In this document: positions 40,536 to 50,101 of the stretch, in pieces
How the letters are laid out: every line of letters starts with the position of its first letter
Position numbering within the stretch: position 1 is the first letter of the stretch
Position numbers and translations under genes: made by a program
From: PRS1 sp965250265
GTDB lineage: Bacteria; Bacteroidota; Bacteroidia; Flavobacteriales; Flavobacteriaceae
Assembly: GCA_965250265.1 (NCBI GenBank)
Contig: CBDFNO010000011.1
Coordinates: 1 to 64,000 of the forward strand
Length of the DNA stretch: 64,000 nt
Reading direction: 5' to 3'
The notes under the pieces: model-generated
Told to the model about the DNA's origin: nothing
The model's input: only the letters and a program-made list of their open reading frames with translations
The model's database searches: none

Positions 40536-43376
40536 ATGAATACTAAAAAACAAATCCTCAACTATTGTTTACTATTTTTTACAATAGCAATCTTTTCTCA
40601 AAATTCTGATATAAAAAAATCGGAAAATGAAATTGAAGAAACTAAAATTCCCATTGATCCAAATGTGAAAATTGGAAAATTATCAAATGGACTCACTTAT
40701 TATATAAGAAATAATGGAAAACCAGAAAATAAAGTAGAATTACGTCTGGTAGTAAATGCTGGTTCAATTTTAGAAGATGATAACCAAGTAGGTTTAGCTC
40801 ATTTTATGGAACACATGAATTTTAACGGAACTAAAAATTTTAAAAAAAATGAACTTGTAGACTACTTACAAAGTATTGGTGTAAAGTTTGGTGCTGACTT
40901 AAATGCTTATACAAGCTTTGATCAGACGGTTTATATTTTACCAATTCCGAGTGATGATCCAGAAAAGTTAGAAAAAGGGTTTCAAATTATTGAAGATTGG
41001 GCACATAACGCAACACTCACAGATGAAGCTATTGATGACGAACGTGGTGTTGTTTTAGAAGAGTACAGATTAGGTTTAGGACCAAACAAACGTATGATGC
41101 AGCAATATCTACCAAAACTAATGTATGGCTCAAAATATGCTGAAAGACTCCCTATTGGAACTAAAGAAAATCTTGAAAACTTTAAATATGAAGATGTAAG
41201 AAGTTATTATAGAGATTGGTACCGTCCAGATTTAATGGCTGTTATTGCAGTTGGAGATTTGGATGTTTCACAGTTAGAAGCCAAAATTAAAGATCATTTT
41301 GGAGGTATTGCAAAAGCTGAAAACCCAAGAGAAAGACCATCTTTCAATCTTCCAAACCATGCTGAAACTCTTGTAACTATAGCATCTGATAAAGAAGCTG
41401 CTTTTACACAGGTTCAAATAATGTATAAGGATAATTTTGATGCTCCAAGTATTAAAACTGTTGAGGATTACCGAGAATCTATTGTAAGAAATTTGTTTAG
41501 TAATATGATTAACAATAGACTAACCGAATTAACAAACAAACCAAATCCTCCTTTTGTATTTGGCTCTTCAAGTTATGGAGGAACATTTTCTCGTTCAAAA
41601 AACGCATATCAAAGTTTTGCATTAACAAGTGAAACTAGCCAGTTAGCAGGATTAAAAGCACTATTAGATGAAAACGAACGTGTTAAACGCTATGGTTTTC
41701 AAGAAGGAGAATTTAATCGTGCAAAAAAGAATATTTTAGCACGATTAGAAAAACAATATAAAGATCGTGACAAACAAGAAAGCGGAAGGATTTTAGGAGA
41801 GTATATAAATAATTTTTTAGAAAACGAACCTATTCCAGGTATAGAATGGGAATTTAATACTACAAAAAAATATATTTCCACTATTCAACTTTCAGAAATA
41901 AACACTTTAATAAATAGTTTTATTCATAATGATAATAGAGTGATTATTTTAACAGGACCAGAAAAAGAAGGATTAACTCCAGTTACAGAAACTGAAATAT
42001 TAGACCTGTTAAAAGCTGTAGAGACTTCAAACATTGAACCTTATGTAGATAAAGCAGTTAGAAAAAACCTTATAGAAAATATTCTAACTGAAGGGACAAT
42101 AACAAAAATTGAAAAAAATGATAGTATTGATGCTACAACATTTACTTTAAGCAATGGCGCAACAGTCACTTATAAAAAAACAGATTTTAAAAATGATGAG
42201 GTTTTGTTTGAAGCTACAAGTTTTGGTGGAACAAGTTTATATTCAGACCAAGAGTACCTAGCTACTACTTTTGCAAATGGAGGCCTTACTGAAGCAGGAA
42301 TTGGAGGACTATCTAAAACTGATTTAAGTAAAATGATGAGTGGTAAAATTGTAAGTGTTCGACCTTATATTCAATTAATAAGTGAAGGATTTAGAGGACA
42401 GTCAGCTCCAAAAGATTTAGAAATTTTGTTTCAACAAGTTTATCTTTATTTCACAGATTTGAATAAAGATGATGAAGCATTTCTATCTTATATAACAAAA
42501 CAAAAAAGTTTTTTAGGCAATCTTATGGCAAATCCACAATTTTACTTTTCGAATGAAACGGGTAAATTCAGAAATGAGGGCAACAAAAGATATACTGGCT
42601 TCCCTACTCCTGAAAAAATGGATAAAGCTGATTATGATTTAGCATATAATAAATATCAAGAACGTTTTGCAGATGCTGGTGATTTTAATTTTTATTTTGT
42701 TGGTAATATTGATGAAGAACTATTAAAAACATATGCAACAAAGTACATCGCTTCACTGCCAAGCACAAACTCAAAAGAAACCTTTAAAGCAACAGTTTTT
42801 AGGGAAAAAGACACATATAGAAAGCAGGTTGTAAATAGAGGGAAAGATCCAAAAAGTTTAGTTTCGATAAATTGGGGAGAAGATGATATTGAATTCTCTG
42901 CAAAGAAAAAACAAGAGATTGTTGCATTAGGAGATATTCTATCAATAAAATTAATTGAGAAACTTCGTGAAGAAGAATCTGGTGTTTATGGCGTAGGTGC
43001 AAGAGGTAGTTTTAGAAAAATTTCTTTTACTGGAATAGATTTCACTATATCTTTCCCTTGTGGTCCCGAAAATGTTGATAGACTTATTGCTGCTGCTCTA
43101 GCCGAAGTCGAAAAAATAAAGAATGAAGGCCCTACAGATAAAGACCTTGCAAAAGTAAAAGAAACTTACTTGCTTAAATACAAAGAGAACATAAATAAAA
43201 ACAGGTTTTGGCTTTCAAATTTTATAACATCTACTCAAGAAAGTAGTGATGTTAATGATATTCTAAATGTAGAATCAGCAATTAACACTTTAACCAAAAA
43301 AGATATTCAAAATGTCGCAAATGAGTTTTTAGATGATAACTATTTTTTAGGTATTTTACTCCCAGAAGAAGAATAA
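40536..43376 (+). CDS. M16-family zinc peptidase (PqqL/insulinase type), secreted
   Basis: The 946-residue protein has a signal peptide (CLLFFTIAIFSQ) and the inverted zinc motif HFMEH (His89, Glu92, His93) followed by NFNGT and the distal Glu region DERGVVLEEYRLGLG. A second inactive half follows (from about 500), ending in EESGVYGVGARGSFRK, the substrate-holding motif. The layout and size match periplasmic M16 peptidases of Bacteroidota. It stands alone, with a 210-bp AT-rich upstream region and a good terminator at 43395-43424. Confidence 0.93.
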   Translation: MNTKKQILNYCLLFFTIAIFSQNSDIKKSENEIEETKIPIDPNVKIGKLSNGLTYYIRNNGKPENKVELRLVVNAGSILEDDNQVGLAHFMEHMNFNGTKNFKKNELVDYLQSIGVKFGADLNAYTSFDQTVYILPIPSDDPEKLEKGFQIIEDWAHNATLTDEAIDDERGVVLEEYRLGLGPNKRMMQQYLPKLMYGSKYAERLPIGTKENLENFKYEDVRSYYRDWYRPDLMAVIAVGDLDVSQLEAKIKDHFGGIAKAENPRERPSFNLPNHAETLVTIASDKEAAFTQVQIMYKDNFDAPSIKTVEDYRESIVRNLFSNMINNRLTELTNKPNPPFVFGSSSYGGTFSRSKNAYQSFALTSETSQLAGLKALLDENERVKRYGFQEGEFNRAKKNILARLEKQYKDRDKQESGRILGEYINNFLENEPIPGIEWEFNTTKKYISTIQLSEINTLINSFIHNDNRVIILTGPEKEGLTPVTETEILDLLKAVETSNIEPYVDKAVRKNLIENILTEGTITKIEKNDSIDATTFTLSNGATVTYKKTDFKNDEVLFEATSFGGTSLYSDQEYLATTFANGGLTEAGIGGLSKTDLSKMMSGKIVSVRPYIQLISEGFRGQSAPKDLEILFQQVYLYFTDLNKDDEAFLSYITKQKSFLGNLMANPQFYFSNETGKFRNEGNKRYTGFPTPEKMDKADYDLAYNKYQERFADAGDFNFYFVGNIDEELLKTYATKYIASLPSTNSKETFKATVFREKDTYRKQVVNRGKDPKSLVSINWGEDDIEFSAKKKQEIVALGDILSIKLIEKLREEESGVYGVGARGSFRKISFTGIDFTISFPCGPENVDRLIAAALAEVEKIKNEGPTDKDLAKVKETYLLKYKENINKNRFWLSNFITSTQESSDVNDILNVESAINTLTKKDIQNVANEFLDDNYFLGILLPEEE

Positions 43377-43394
43377 TTAGCGTATTTAAATGTA

Positions 43395-43424
43395 AAAGGT
43401 GGTTCCAAAGAACCACCTTTTTTT
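43395..43424 (+). terminator. Rho-independent terminator after the M16 peptidase gene
   Basis: The stem AAAGGTGGTTC / GAACCACCTTT, with loop caaa and a seven-base T-run, lies 18 bp after the stop codon. It separates the peptidase from the parAB operon. Confidence 0.9.
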
Positions 43425-43503
43425 GTTGACCACATGTTAACAAGTTCCGCTTTTAAAACCCACAATTAATTGTATTTTTACGCCTATAAAAACCAAATCA
43501 TTA

Positions 43504-44286
43504 ATGGGTAAAATCATTGCAATTGCCAATCAAAAAGGTGGTGTCGGAAAAACAACAACTTCAGTAAATCTAGCAGCTTCTCTTGGTGTGCTAGAAAAAA
43601 AAATATTACTTATTGATGCAGACCCTCAAGCCAATGCAACGTCTGGTTTGGGTATAGATGTTGAGGCTATTGAAACTGGAACCTACCAATTGCTAGAACA
43701 TAATTGTACAGCAGAAGAATGTATTATTAGTACTGATTCGCCAAATGTAGATATTATCCCTGCACATATAGATTTAGTTGCTATAGAAATTGAGCTTGTA
43801 GATAAAGAGCAAAGAGAATATATGCTTAAGCAAGCCATAACTCATTTAAAATTGGCATACGATTATATTTTAATAGACTGTGCGCCTTCATTAGGTTTAC
43901 TTACACTTAATGCATTAACTGCTGCTGATGCCGTGATAATTCCTATTCAATGCGAATATTTCGCTTTAGAGGGTTTGGGAAAACTTTTAAATACTGTTAA
44001 AAGCGTTCAAAAAATACATAATCCTGAGCTCGACATTGAAGGCTTATTACTTACTATGTACGATTCTCGTTTACGTCTATCTAATCAAGTTGTTGAAGAA
44101 GTACAAAAACACTTTACCGATATGGTATTTAAAACCATTATTCAACGTAATGTTCGTTTAGGTGAAGCACCTAGTTTTGGAGAAAGCATAATAAACTATG
44201 ACGTAAGTAGTAAAGGTGCTGCGAATTACTTAAGTTTGGCCAAAGAAATTATCACTAAAAACGAGATCGATGGCGAGGGCAACTAA
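43504..44286 (+). CDS. parA: Chromosome partitioning ATPase ParA (Soj)
   Basis: The 260-residue protein has the deviant Walker A KGGVGKTTT (11-19), DADPQANATSGLG and DYILIDCAPSLGLLTLNALT. It binds DNA non-specifically in its ATP form and moves ParB-bound origins apart. Its end overlaps parB by 17 bp. It heads the conserved parA-parB-DUF5683-dapB-lepB-WbqC run of flavobacteria. No exact parS palindrome was found by eye in the neighbouring spacers. Confidence 0.97.
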   Translation: MGKIIAIANQKGGVGKTTTSVNLAASLGVLEKKILLIDADPQANATSGLGIDVEAIETGTYQLLEHNCTAEECIISTDSPNVDIIPAHIDLVAIEIELVDKEQREYMLKQAITHLKLAYDYILIDCAPSLGLLTLNALTAADAVIIPIQCEYFALEGLGKLLNTVKSVQKIHNPELDIEGLLLTMYDSRLRLSNQVVEEVQKHFTDMVFKTIIQRNVRLGEAPSFGESIINYDVSSKGAANYLSLAKEIITKNEIDGEGN

Positions 44287-45169
44287 AAAACAAGTTTTAG
44301 GTAGAGGCCTGTCGGCACTTTTACAAGATCCTTCAAACGATATTAAATCCATTCAGGATAAAAATGCTGACAAGGTTATAGGTAATATTATTGAATTAGA
44401 AATAAATTCTATCGAAGTAAATCCTTTTCAACCTCGTTCAAATTTTAACGAAGAATCCTTACGTGAGTTAGCATCGTCTATTAAAGAACTAGGTATTATT
44501 CAACCTATTACAGTTCGGAAAATAGGTTTTAACAAATACCAATTAGTTTCTGGAGAACGTCGTTTTAAAGCTGCAAAAAGTATCGGTCTGGAAACTATTC
44601 CTTCATACATACGTATTGCAAACGACCAAGAGTCATTAGAAATGGCTTTGGTAGAAAATATACAACGCCAAGATCTAGATGCTATAGAAATTGCCTTATC
44701 ATATCAACGTTTAATTGATGATATTAATCTCACACAAGAACAAATGAGTGTTCGAGTTGGTAAAAAACGTTCTACCATTTCAAACTATTTGCGTTTATTA
44801 AAACTCGACCCAATAATACAAACTGGAATGAGAGATGGTTTTATTTCTATGGGACATGGTCGAGCTATTATTAATATTGAACACCAGAACAAGCAACTAG
44901 AGATTTACGAAAAAATACTCTTACGAAAATTATCGGTTCGGCAAACAGAACAATTAGTTAAGAATTACAAAGAACACAAAATCGTTTCTACTCCTAAAAA
45001 GGAAGACGTTCCGGAACATATTAAAGATGGAATTAAAGAAATTTCTGAATACTTTGGACATAAAATATACGTTAAAATTTTAAAGGATAGAAGTGGGAAA
45101 ATCACAATTCCGTTTCATTCTGAAGAAGATTTTAACAGAATAATAAAATTGGTTCAAAGTGCAAAGTAA
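44270..45169 (+). CDS. parB: Chromosome partitioning protein ParB (Spo0J)
   Basis: The 299-residue protein shows the N-terminal ParA-contact motif VLGRGLSALL, the CTPase/ParB box IEVNPFQPR and SGERRFKAAKSIG, and the HTH region LTQEQMSVRVGKKRSTISNY. A C-terminal dimerisation domain follows. It loads on parS sites as a CTP-dependent clamp. The start lies inside the end of parA, indicating translational coupling; the downstream DUF5683 gene overlaps its end by 11 bp. Confidence 0.97.
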   Translation: MARATKKQVLGRGLSALLQDPSNDIKSIQDKNADKVIGNIIELEINSIEVNPFQPRSNFNEESLRELASSIKELGIIQPITVRKIGFNKYQLVSGERRFKAAKSIGLETIPSYIRIANDQESLEMALVENIQRQDLDAIEIALSYQRLIDDINLTQEQMSVRVGKKRSTISNYLRLLKLDPIIQTGMRDGFISMGHGRAIINIEHQNKQLEIYEKILLRKLSVRQTEQLVKNYKEHKIVSTPKKEDVPEHIKDGIKEISEYFGHKIYVKILKDRSGKITIPFHSEEDFNRIIKLVQSAK

Positions 45170-45749
45170 ATTTCTCTTAATATTAGCTGCATTAGTATTT
45201 TCCATTTTAACTAATGCTCAAGAAAAAAAAAATGAAGGCCAATTAGGAAAAAATATTGTGGTTTTAGATTCTACATCTAGACCGCCAATTGATGCTTTAT
45301 CACCTGCTAAAGCTGCATTTTATTCTGCAATACTTCCTGGATTAGGTCAAGCTTATAATAAAAAATATTGGAAAATACCTCTGGTTTATGCTGCACTTGG
45401 GACGGGAATATATTTTTATTTAGATAACGACAAAGAGTACAAACGTTATCGCGATGCTTATAAAAGACGATTGTCTGGTTTTACGGACGACGAATTTTAT
45501 GGAACTGGTTCTACACCAATTATTTCTAATGATGCACTTATAAGAGCACAGCGTACGCTAAGTCGTAATAGAGAGATTTCCCTATTAGTAACATTAGGTA
45601 TTTATGCTTTAAATATTATTGATGCAAATGTAGATGCGCATTTACTTCAATATAATGTAGATGAGAATTTAGCTTTAAAACCACACTTTAATTTCAACGA
45701 ATTGGATGCTACTACAAATTTAGGATTAACTTTAAATTTTCAATTTTAA
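45159..45749 (+). CDS. DUF5683 membrane protein
   Basis: The 196-residue protein starts with GTG inside the end of parB, giving a signal-like N-terminus (KFLLILAALVFSILTNAQ). The family core follows: SPAKAAFYSAILPGLGQAYN and KKYWKIPLVYAALGTGIYFY. A second hydrophobic segment (LLVTLGIYALNIIDANVDAH) follows. The family is conserved in Bacteroidota at this location with no known function. The overlap with parB means the two are co-translated. Confidence 0.88.
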   Translation: MQSKFLLILAALVFSILTNAQEKKNEGQLGKNIVVLDSTSRPPIDALSPAKAAFYSAILPGLGQAYNKKYWKIPLVYAALGTGIYFYLDNDKEYKRYRDAYKRRLSGFTDDEFYGTGSTPIISNDALIRAQRTLSRNREISLLVTLGIYALNIIDANVDAHLLQYNVDENLALKPHFNFNELDATTNLGLTLNFQF

Positions 45750-45751
45750 AA

Positions 45752-46456
45752 ATGAAAATAGCATTACTTGGCTACGGAAAAATGGGGAAAGTGATTGAAC
45801 AAATTGCTTTACAACGCGGTCATGATATTGTTTTAAAAGTAGATGAAAATACAAAGTCATACGATATTTCAATTACTGATGTTGCCATTGATTTTAGTAT
45901 ACCTAGCGCCGCTGTTGATAATATAACTAATTGTCTAAACAACAACATTCCAGTAATTTCAGGGACAACAGGTTGGTTAGATGATTATGATAATATAGTG
46001 GCTTTATGCAAAGAGAAAAATGGAGCATTTATATATGCTTCAAATTTTAGTTTAGGAGTAAATATTTTTTTTGAACTGAATAAGAATTTAGCTAAAATGA
46101 TGAAAAACTTATCGCAATATAATGTGAACTTGGAAGAAATTCATCATACTCAAAAATTGGATGCTCCAAGTGGAACTGCAATTACTTTAGCTGAAGGAAT
46201 TATAGAACAGTCTGATTATAAGAACTGGAAATTAGACGCGAATATTGACACCAATACAATTTCTATCGAGTCAAAACGTATCGAAAATGTGCCTGGAACT
46301 CATAGTATTAATTACGAATCTAAAGTAGATTCATTAAACATAACACATACAGCGCATAACAGAGATGGATTTGCATTAGGTGCAGTTATTGCAGCCGAAT
46401 GGCTGATCGATAAAAAAGGTATCTATTCCATGAATGATGTGTTAAATATTGGTTAA
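45752..46456 (+). CDS. dapB: 4-hydroxy-tetrahydrodipicolinate reductase
   Basis: The 234-residue enzyme has the nucleotide motif LLGYGKMGKVIE, the SGTTGW loop and the active-site segment EIHHTQKLDAPSGTA with the catalytic His pair and Lys. It reduces hydroxy-tetrahydrodipicolinate with NAD(P)H in the lysine and diaminopimelate pathway needed for peptidoglycan. It is somewhat shorter than the roughly 270 residues of E. coli DapB, as is usual in this phylum. The start is 2 bp after the DUF5683 gene. Confidence 0.96.
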   Translation: MKIALLGYGKMGKVIEQIALQRGHDIVLKVDENTKSYDISITDVAIDFSIPSAAVDNITNCLNNNIPVISGTTGWLDDYDNIVALCKEKNGAFIYASNFSLGVNIFFELNKNLAKMMKNLSQYNVNLEEIHHTQKLDAPSGTAITLAEGIIEQSDYKNWKLDANIDTNTISIESKRIENVPGTHSINYESKVDSLNITHTAHNRDGFALGAVIAAEWLIDKKGIYSMNDVLNIG

Positions 46457-46517
46457 GATGTTTTCATTTTGTAACACATAAAACCACTTTATTACTAATT
46501 AACAAAAAACTACAATT

Positions 46518-48119
46518 ATGACATTAATGCAATGGTTTATATTTTTCTTAATAATTCAAGTTGTACATGGATTAGGCACATGGAAATTATATATTAAAGC
46601 AGGAAGACAAGCTTGGGAAGCTTTTATTCCAATATATAATGCTATTATATTAATGAAAATTATTAATCGTTCCGTTTGGTGGACAGTATTATTATTCTTA
46701 CCAATTATTAATCTTATTATGTTTCCGGTGATTTGGGTGGAAACTGCCCGAAGTTTTGGTAAGAATTCTTTTAGTGATACATTTTTGGTAGTTTTTACTC
46801 TAGGTTTATATAACTACTATATAAATTACATTTTAGATGTTAAATATGTAGAAAACAGAAGTCTTCAACCAAAAAGTGGAGCTGGAGATTGGGTGAATTC
46901 TATATTATTTGCAATTGTAGCTGCAACCATTGTGCATACTTATTTTATTCAGCCTTATGTTATTCCATCATCGTCTTTAGAAAAATCCTTATTAGTAGGA
47001 GATTTTTTATTTGTAAGTAAATTTCATTATGGTTCCAGAGTCCCTATGACAACTGTTGCTGCACCAATGGTACATGATACGATTCCTGTTTTGAAAAAGA
47101 AATCTTACCTGTTCAATGATGATTTCACTAAAAGAAAAACTTCTTGGTTAAACAAATTACAGCTACCATATTTGCGCCTTCCTGGGTTTGAAAAAATAGA
47201 ACGCAACGAGATTGTAGTTTTTAATCAGCCAGCAGATACACTGCTAGATATGAATGATTTCACACCAGATAGAAATTATTATAAACCTATAGACAAAAAA
47301 ACCAACCTTGTAAAACGTTGTGTCGGTATTGCTGGAGATTCATTAGAAGTTCGTAATGGTTATGTATATATAAATGGAAAGCAAAATGAACTACCAGATC
47401 GTGCACAATTACAATTTTCATATCATGTACAACCTAAAAGAAATAGGTTCAATCCAGAAATTATGGCAGATAGGTATGATATCACAGACTATTTCACGAT
47501 TATAAATGCACAAAACACATACATATTCACTGCAATAAGTGATGAAGCTATGTCAAAGTTCAAGAATCACCCTAATGTTGAGAGTGTAACTCCAATATTA
47601 GAAACACAAGGTGTAAGAAATCCTAAAATGTTTCCACATAATCCCAATTACAATTGGAATACCGATTTTTTTGGACCCATTTATATTCCAGAAGCTGGAA
47701 AAACTATAGATATTAATCTTGATGTTTTACCACTTTATAAGCGAGTAATAACCGAATATGAACGTAACGATTTGCGAGTTGAAGGGAATCAGATTTATAT
47801 TAATGATGAATTAACTACAACATATACTTTTAAACAAGATTATTATTGGATGATGGGAGACAACCGTCATAATTCTATAGATGCAAGGTTTTGGGGATTT
47901 GTGCCTTATGATCACGTTGTTGGTAAACCAGTATTTATTTGGATGAGTATTAAAGGTATTAACGATGGTATAAAAAATTGGAGTATAAGATGGGATCGTG
48001 TATTTACAACAGTGCATGGAAGTGGTAAACGTGTATCGTATTTAATTCCTTTTTTAGTTGTATTACTTGGTTGGTATGGATTTAGCAAATGGAGAAAACG
48101 AAAAAAATCAAATAGTTGA
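46518..48119 (+). CDS. lepB: Signal peptidase I, large flavobacterial form
   Basis: The 533-residue protein has several N-terminal membrane segments (WFIFFLIIQVVHGLG, VWWTVLLFLPIINLIMFPVI), then the S26 core. The catalytic Ser is in QPYVIPSSSLEKSLLVGD and the catalytic Lys in KTNLVKRCVGIAGDSLEV. The box MMGDNRHNSIDARFWGFVP is near the C-terminus, which ends in another membrane helix. A long insert between the Ser and Lys boxes makes it about twice the size of typical LepB, a known trait of the group. It removes signal peptides from the many secreted proteins of this window. Confidence 0.95.
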   Translation: MTLMQWFIFFLIIQVVHGLGTWKLYIKAGRQAWEAFIPIYNAIILMKIINRSVWWTVLLFLPIINLIMFPVIWVETARSFGKNSFSDTFLVVFTLGLYNYYINYILDVKYVENRSLQPKSGAGDWVNSILFAIVAATIVHTYFIQPYVIPSSSLEKSLLVGDFLFVSKFHYGSRVPMTTVAAPMVHDTIPVLKKKSYLFNDDFTKRKTSWLNKLQLPYLRLPGFEKIERNEIVVFNQPADTLLDMNDFTPDRNYYKPIDKKTNLVKRCVGIAGDSLEVRNGYVYINGKQNELPDRAQLQFSYHVQPKRNRFNPEIMADRYDITDYFTIINAQNTYIFTAISDEAMSKFKNHPNVESVTPILETQGVRNPKMFPHNPNYNWNTDFFGPIYIPEAGKTIDINLDVLPLYKRVITEYERNDLRVEGNQIYINDELTTTYTFKQDYYWMMGDNRHNSIDARFWGFVPYDHVVGKPVFIWMSIKGINDGIKNWSIRWDRVFTTVHGSGKRVSYLIPFLVVLLGWYGFSKWRKRKKSNS

Positions 48120-48154
48120 TTTGTTTTATATTGATTTAATTATAGAATCTAAAA

Positions 48155-48769
48155 ATGTCTATTTTACTTCATCCAGCATATTTTCCTAATATTTCACATT
48201 TTGTAGGTATTGCAAATGCTGAAACTATACAATTTGAAATTGAAGATAACTATCAAAAGCAAACCTATAGAAACAGAACCACTATTTATGCTGCTAACGG
48301 AGCACTAATTTTAAGTATCCCAGTTGTATTTACTCAAAAAAAGCGTCAAAAATTTAGAGAAGTGAAAATTGCAAATAATACCAATTGGCAATCTCTCCAT
48401 TGGAAGTCCTTACAAAGTGCCTACAGAACATCTCCATTTTTTGAATTTTACGAAGACGATCTTCAACCATTATTTACTCAAAAAGAAAACTATCTTCTAG
48501 ATTTTAACTTTAAATGTATAGATATTATTTTCGATTGTTTGCAATTAGATATAACTTTTACAAAAACTGAATCATATCAAAAAACTGCTAAAAATAAAAG
48601 AGATTTAAGACATCTTGCAAATACAAAACAAGAACAACAACAAATATTTAGTAATTATATTCAAGTATTTAATAATAAGCATGGTTTTTTAAACAACTTA
48701 AGTATTTTAGACTTATTATTTAATGAAGGTACTAACGCTTTAAGCTATTTACATTCACAAAAACTTTAG
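48155..48769 (+). CDS. WbqC-family protein
   Basis: The 204-residue protein starts with LLHPAYFPNISHFVGIANAE, like the HQPxYxPwxGFF opening of WbqC proteins. It also has YRNRTTIYAANGALILSIPV, NWQSLHWKSLQSAYRTSPFF and FNEGTNALSYL. The family occurs in polysaccharide clusters and near lepB in flavobacteria; its reaction is not established. It follows lepB by 35 bp. Confidence 0.88.
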   Translation: MSILLHPAYFPNISHFVGIANAETIQFEIEDNYQKQTYRNRTTIYAANGALILSIPVVFTQKKRQKFREVKIANNTNWQSLHWKSLQSAYRTSPFFEFYEDDLQPLFTQKENYLLDFNFKCIDIIFDCLQLDITFTKTESYQKTAKNKRDLRHLANTKQEQQQIFSNYIQVFNNKHGFLNNLSILDLLFNEGTNALSYLHSQKL

Positions 48770-48812
48770 TCATAATGTTTCAGCCTTAATACATTATGGA
48801 ATTCACATTTTA

Positions 48813-49082
48813 TTGCCTCTTATATTGGCATTTATTTTTTTTAAATCAAATTGGAAATTTTCTTACCTAATTATGATGTGTACAATGCTCATTGATTTAG
48901 ACCATTTGTTAGCAATACCAATTTTTGACCCAAATAGATGTAGTATCAACTTTCATCCTTTACACTCTTATATTGCTATATTAATTTATTTATTTTTAAT
49001 TATCCCTAAAAGAACAAGAGTAGTTAGCTTAGGGTTAATTATTCATATTATTGCAGATAAAATCGATTGTTTGTTAATGTAA
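48813..49082 (+). CDS. DUF6122 membrane protein, start disrupted or mis-read
   Basis: The sequence has the family core LIMMCTMLIDLDHLLAIPIFDPNRCSINFHPLHSY and three hydrophobic segments. The TTG used here as the start leaves out the family's first half helix: the same frame upstream reads SALIHYGIHILLPL but contains no ATG, GTG or TTG. An ATG at 48775 begins MFQ in another frame and would join the conserved frame if one base were added near 48783. So either a one-base deletion or sequence error disrupts the start, or translation starts at a rare codon. The end overlaps the opposite-strand EEP gene by 9 bp. No function is known. Confidence 0.7.
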   Translation: MPLILAFIFFKSNWKFSYLIMMCTMLIDLDHLLAIPIFDPNRCSINFHPLHSYIAILIYLFLIIPKRTRVVSLGLIIHIIADKIDCLLM

Positions 49083-50096
49083 ATTAACCTTTGCAGATAT
49101 AGGATAATGGTCAGATAGTTTTTGTTCATGGTTTTTAAACCCATTGACTTTAAATGACTCATCTACCAAAATAAAATCTATGCGTACTGGAAAATATTTA
49201 AAATCGAAAGTGCGACCAAATCCATTGCCAGCTTCTTCAAAAGCATCTACCAGATTACCTTTAACTTTTCTGTAAACATAAGAATAAGGTGTATTATTAA
49301 AATCGCCACAAATAATTATTTTATGTGGAGACTTGTCCTTATGGCTAATAAATAAATCAGCTTGTGATTGTTGCATTTTAAAAGTCTTTGCTACACGTTT
49401 AAGTAAACGTTCAGAATTTTCATTTTTTAAGTTTTCAACATCTGCATTTATACCAGACGATTGCAAGTGCACATTATAAATACGAATGGTATCTATTCCT
49501 TTAACTATATCAGCATAAATAGCATTGTTTTCCGTATTTGGGAAATCTATAGACCCTGAATTTATTATAGGATATTTTGAAAATATTGCCTGTCCGTTTT
49601 TTACTCTTTGCCCAGAAAGTTCTTCATATTTATATTTATAAAAAGGTAAGTCTACATTATCATGTGGAAAGTATTCTTGAAAACTAATAATGTCTGGTTG
49701 TTCCTCTTTTATTAGTGAAACTATTTGTTTTTCAACATCATTTTCAGGAAGCCAATTATAAAGATTAAATAGCCTAACATTGTAATTCATTATCTTAATA
49801 TTTTCATCATTTTCAATATTCTTTGATGAAGAAAATTTATATAAAGAAAATACATGTGAATAGCCTATAACTAGCACAAAAAGCGAAACCATAAGTCGTT
49901 TCTTAGCTTTAAGCAACCAATACACAATAAAAAGAACATTTAAGATTATTAACAATGGTACCGTTAAACTCAAAACTGATAAAAATGCGAAGTGTTTTGG
50001 TTTTACATAAGGCAAAAGATAGGATAATAGAAGCATTGTAGCCACTAGTGAATTAATGAAGAAAATGATTTTATCTATACCCTTTAATTTCTTCAT
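49074..50096 (-). CDS. Endonuclease/exonuclease/phosphatase (EEP) family membrane protein
   Basis: The 340-residue protein has three N-terminal membrane helices (about 10-90) and then an EEP domain: IMNYNVRLFN, IISFQEYFPHD, YNVHLQSSG, IICGDFNNTPYSYVYRKV and LSDHYPISAKV, which contain the metal-binding Glu, Asp, Asn and His residues. The substrate (nucleic acid or phosphoester) is unknown. It is the last gene of the minus-strand mutL-rhomboid-rhomboid-EEP run, 5 bp after the second rhomboid gene. Confidence 0.87.
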   Translation of the reverse strand: MKKLKGIDKIIFFINSLVATMLLLSYLLPYVKPKHFAFLSVLSLTVPLLIILNVLFIVYWLLKAKKRLMVSLFVLVIGYSHVFSLYKFSSSKNIENDENIKIMNYNVRLFNLYNWLPENDVEKQIVSLIKEEQPDIISFQEYFPHDNVDLPFYKYKYEELSGQRVKNGQAIFSKYPIINSGSIDFPNTENNAIYADIVKGIDTIRIYNVHLQSSGINADVENLKNENSERLLKRVAKTFKMQQSQADLFISHKDKSPHKIIICGDFNNTPYSYVYRKVKGNLVDAFEEAGNGFGRTFDFKYFPVRIDFILVDESFKVNGFKNHEQKLSDHYPISAKVNLH

Positions 50097-50101
50097 ACAA
50101 A

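Noticed and set aside
43425..43503. Possible parS or replication origin before parA
   Set aside because: No parS-like palindrome, DnaA-box cluster or AT-rich unwinding pattern could be seen in the short spacer.
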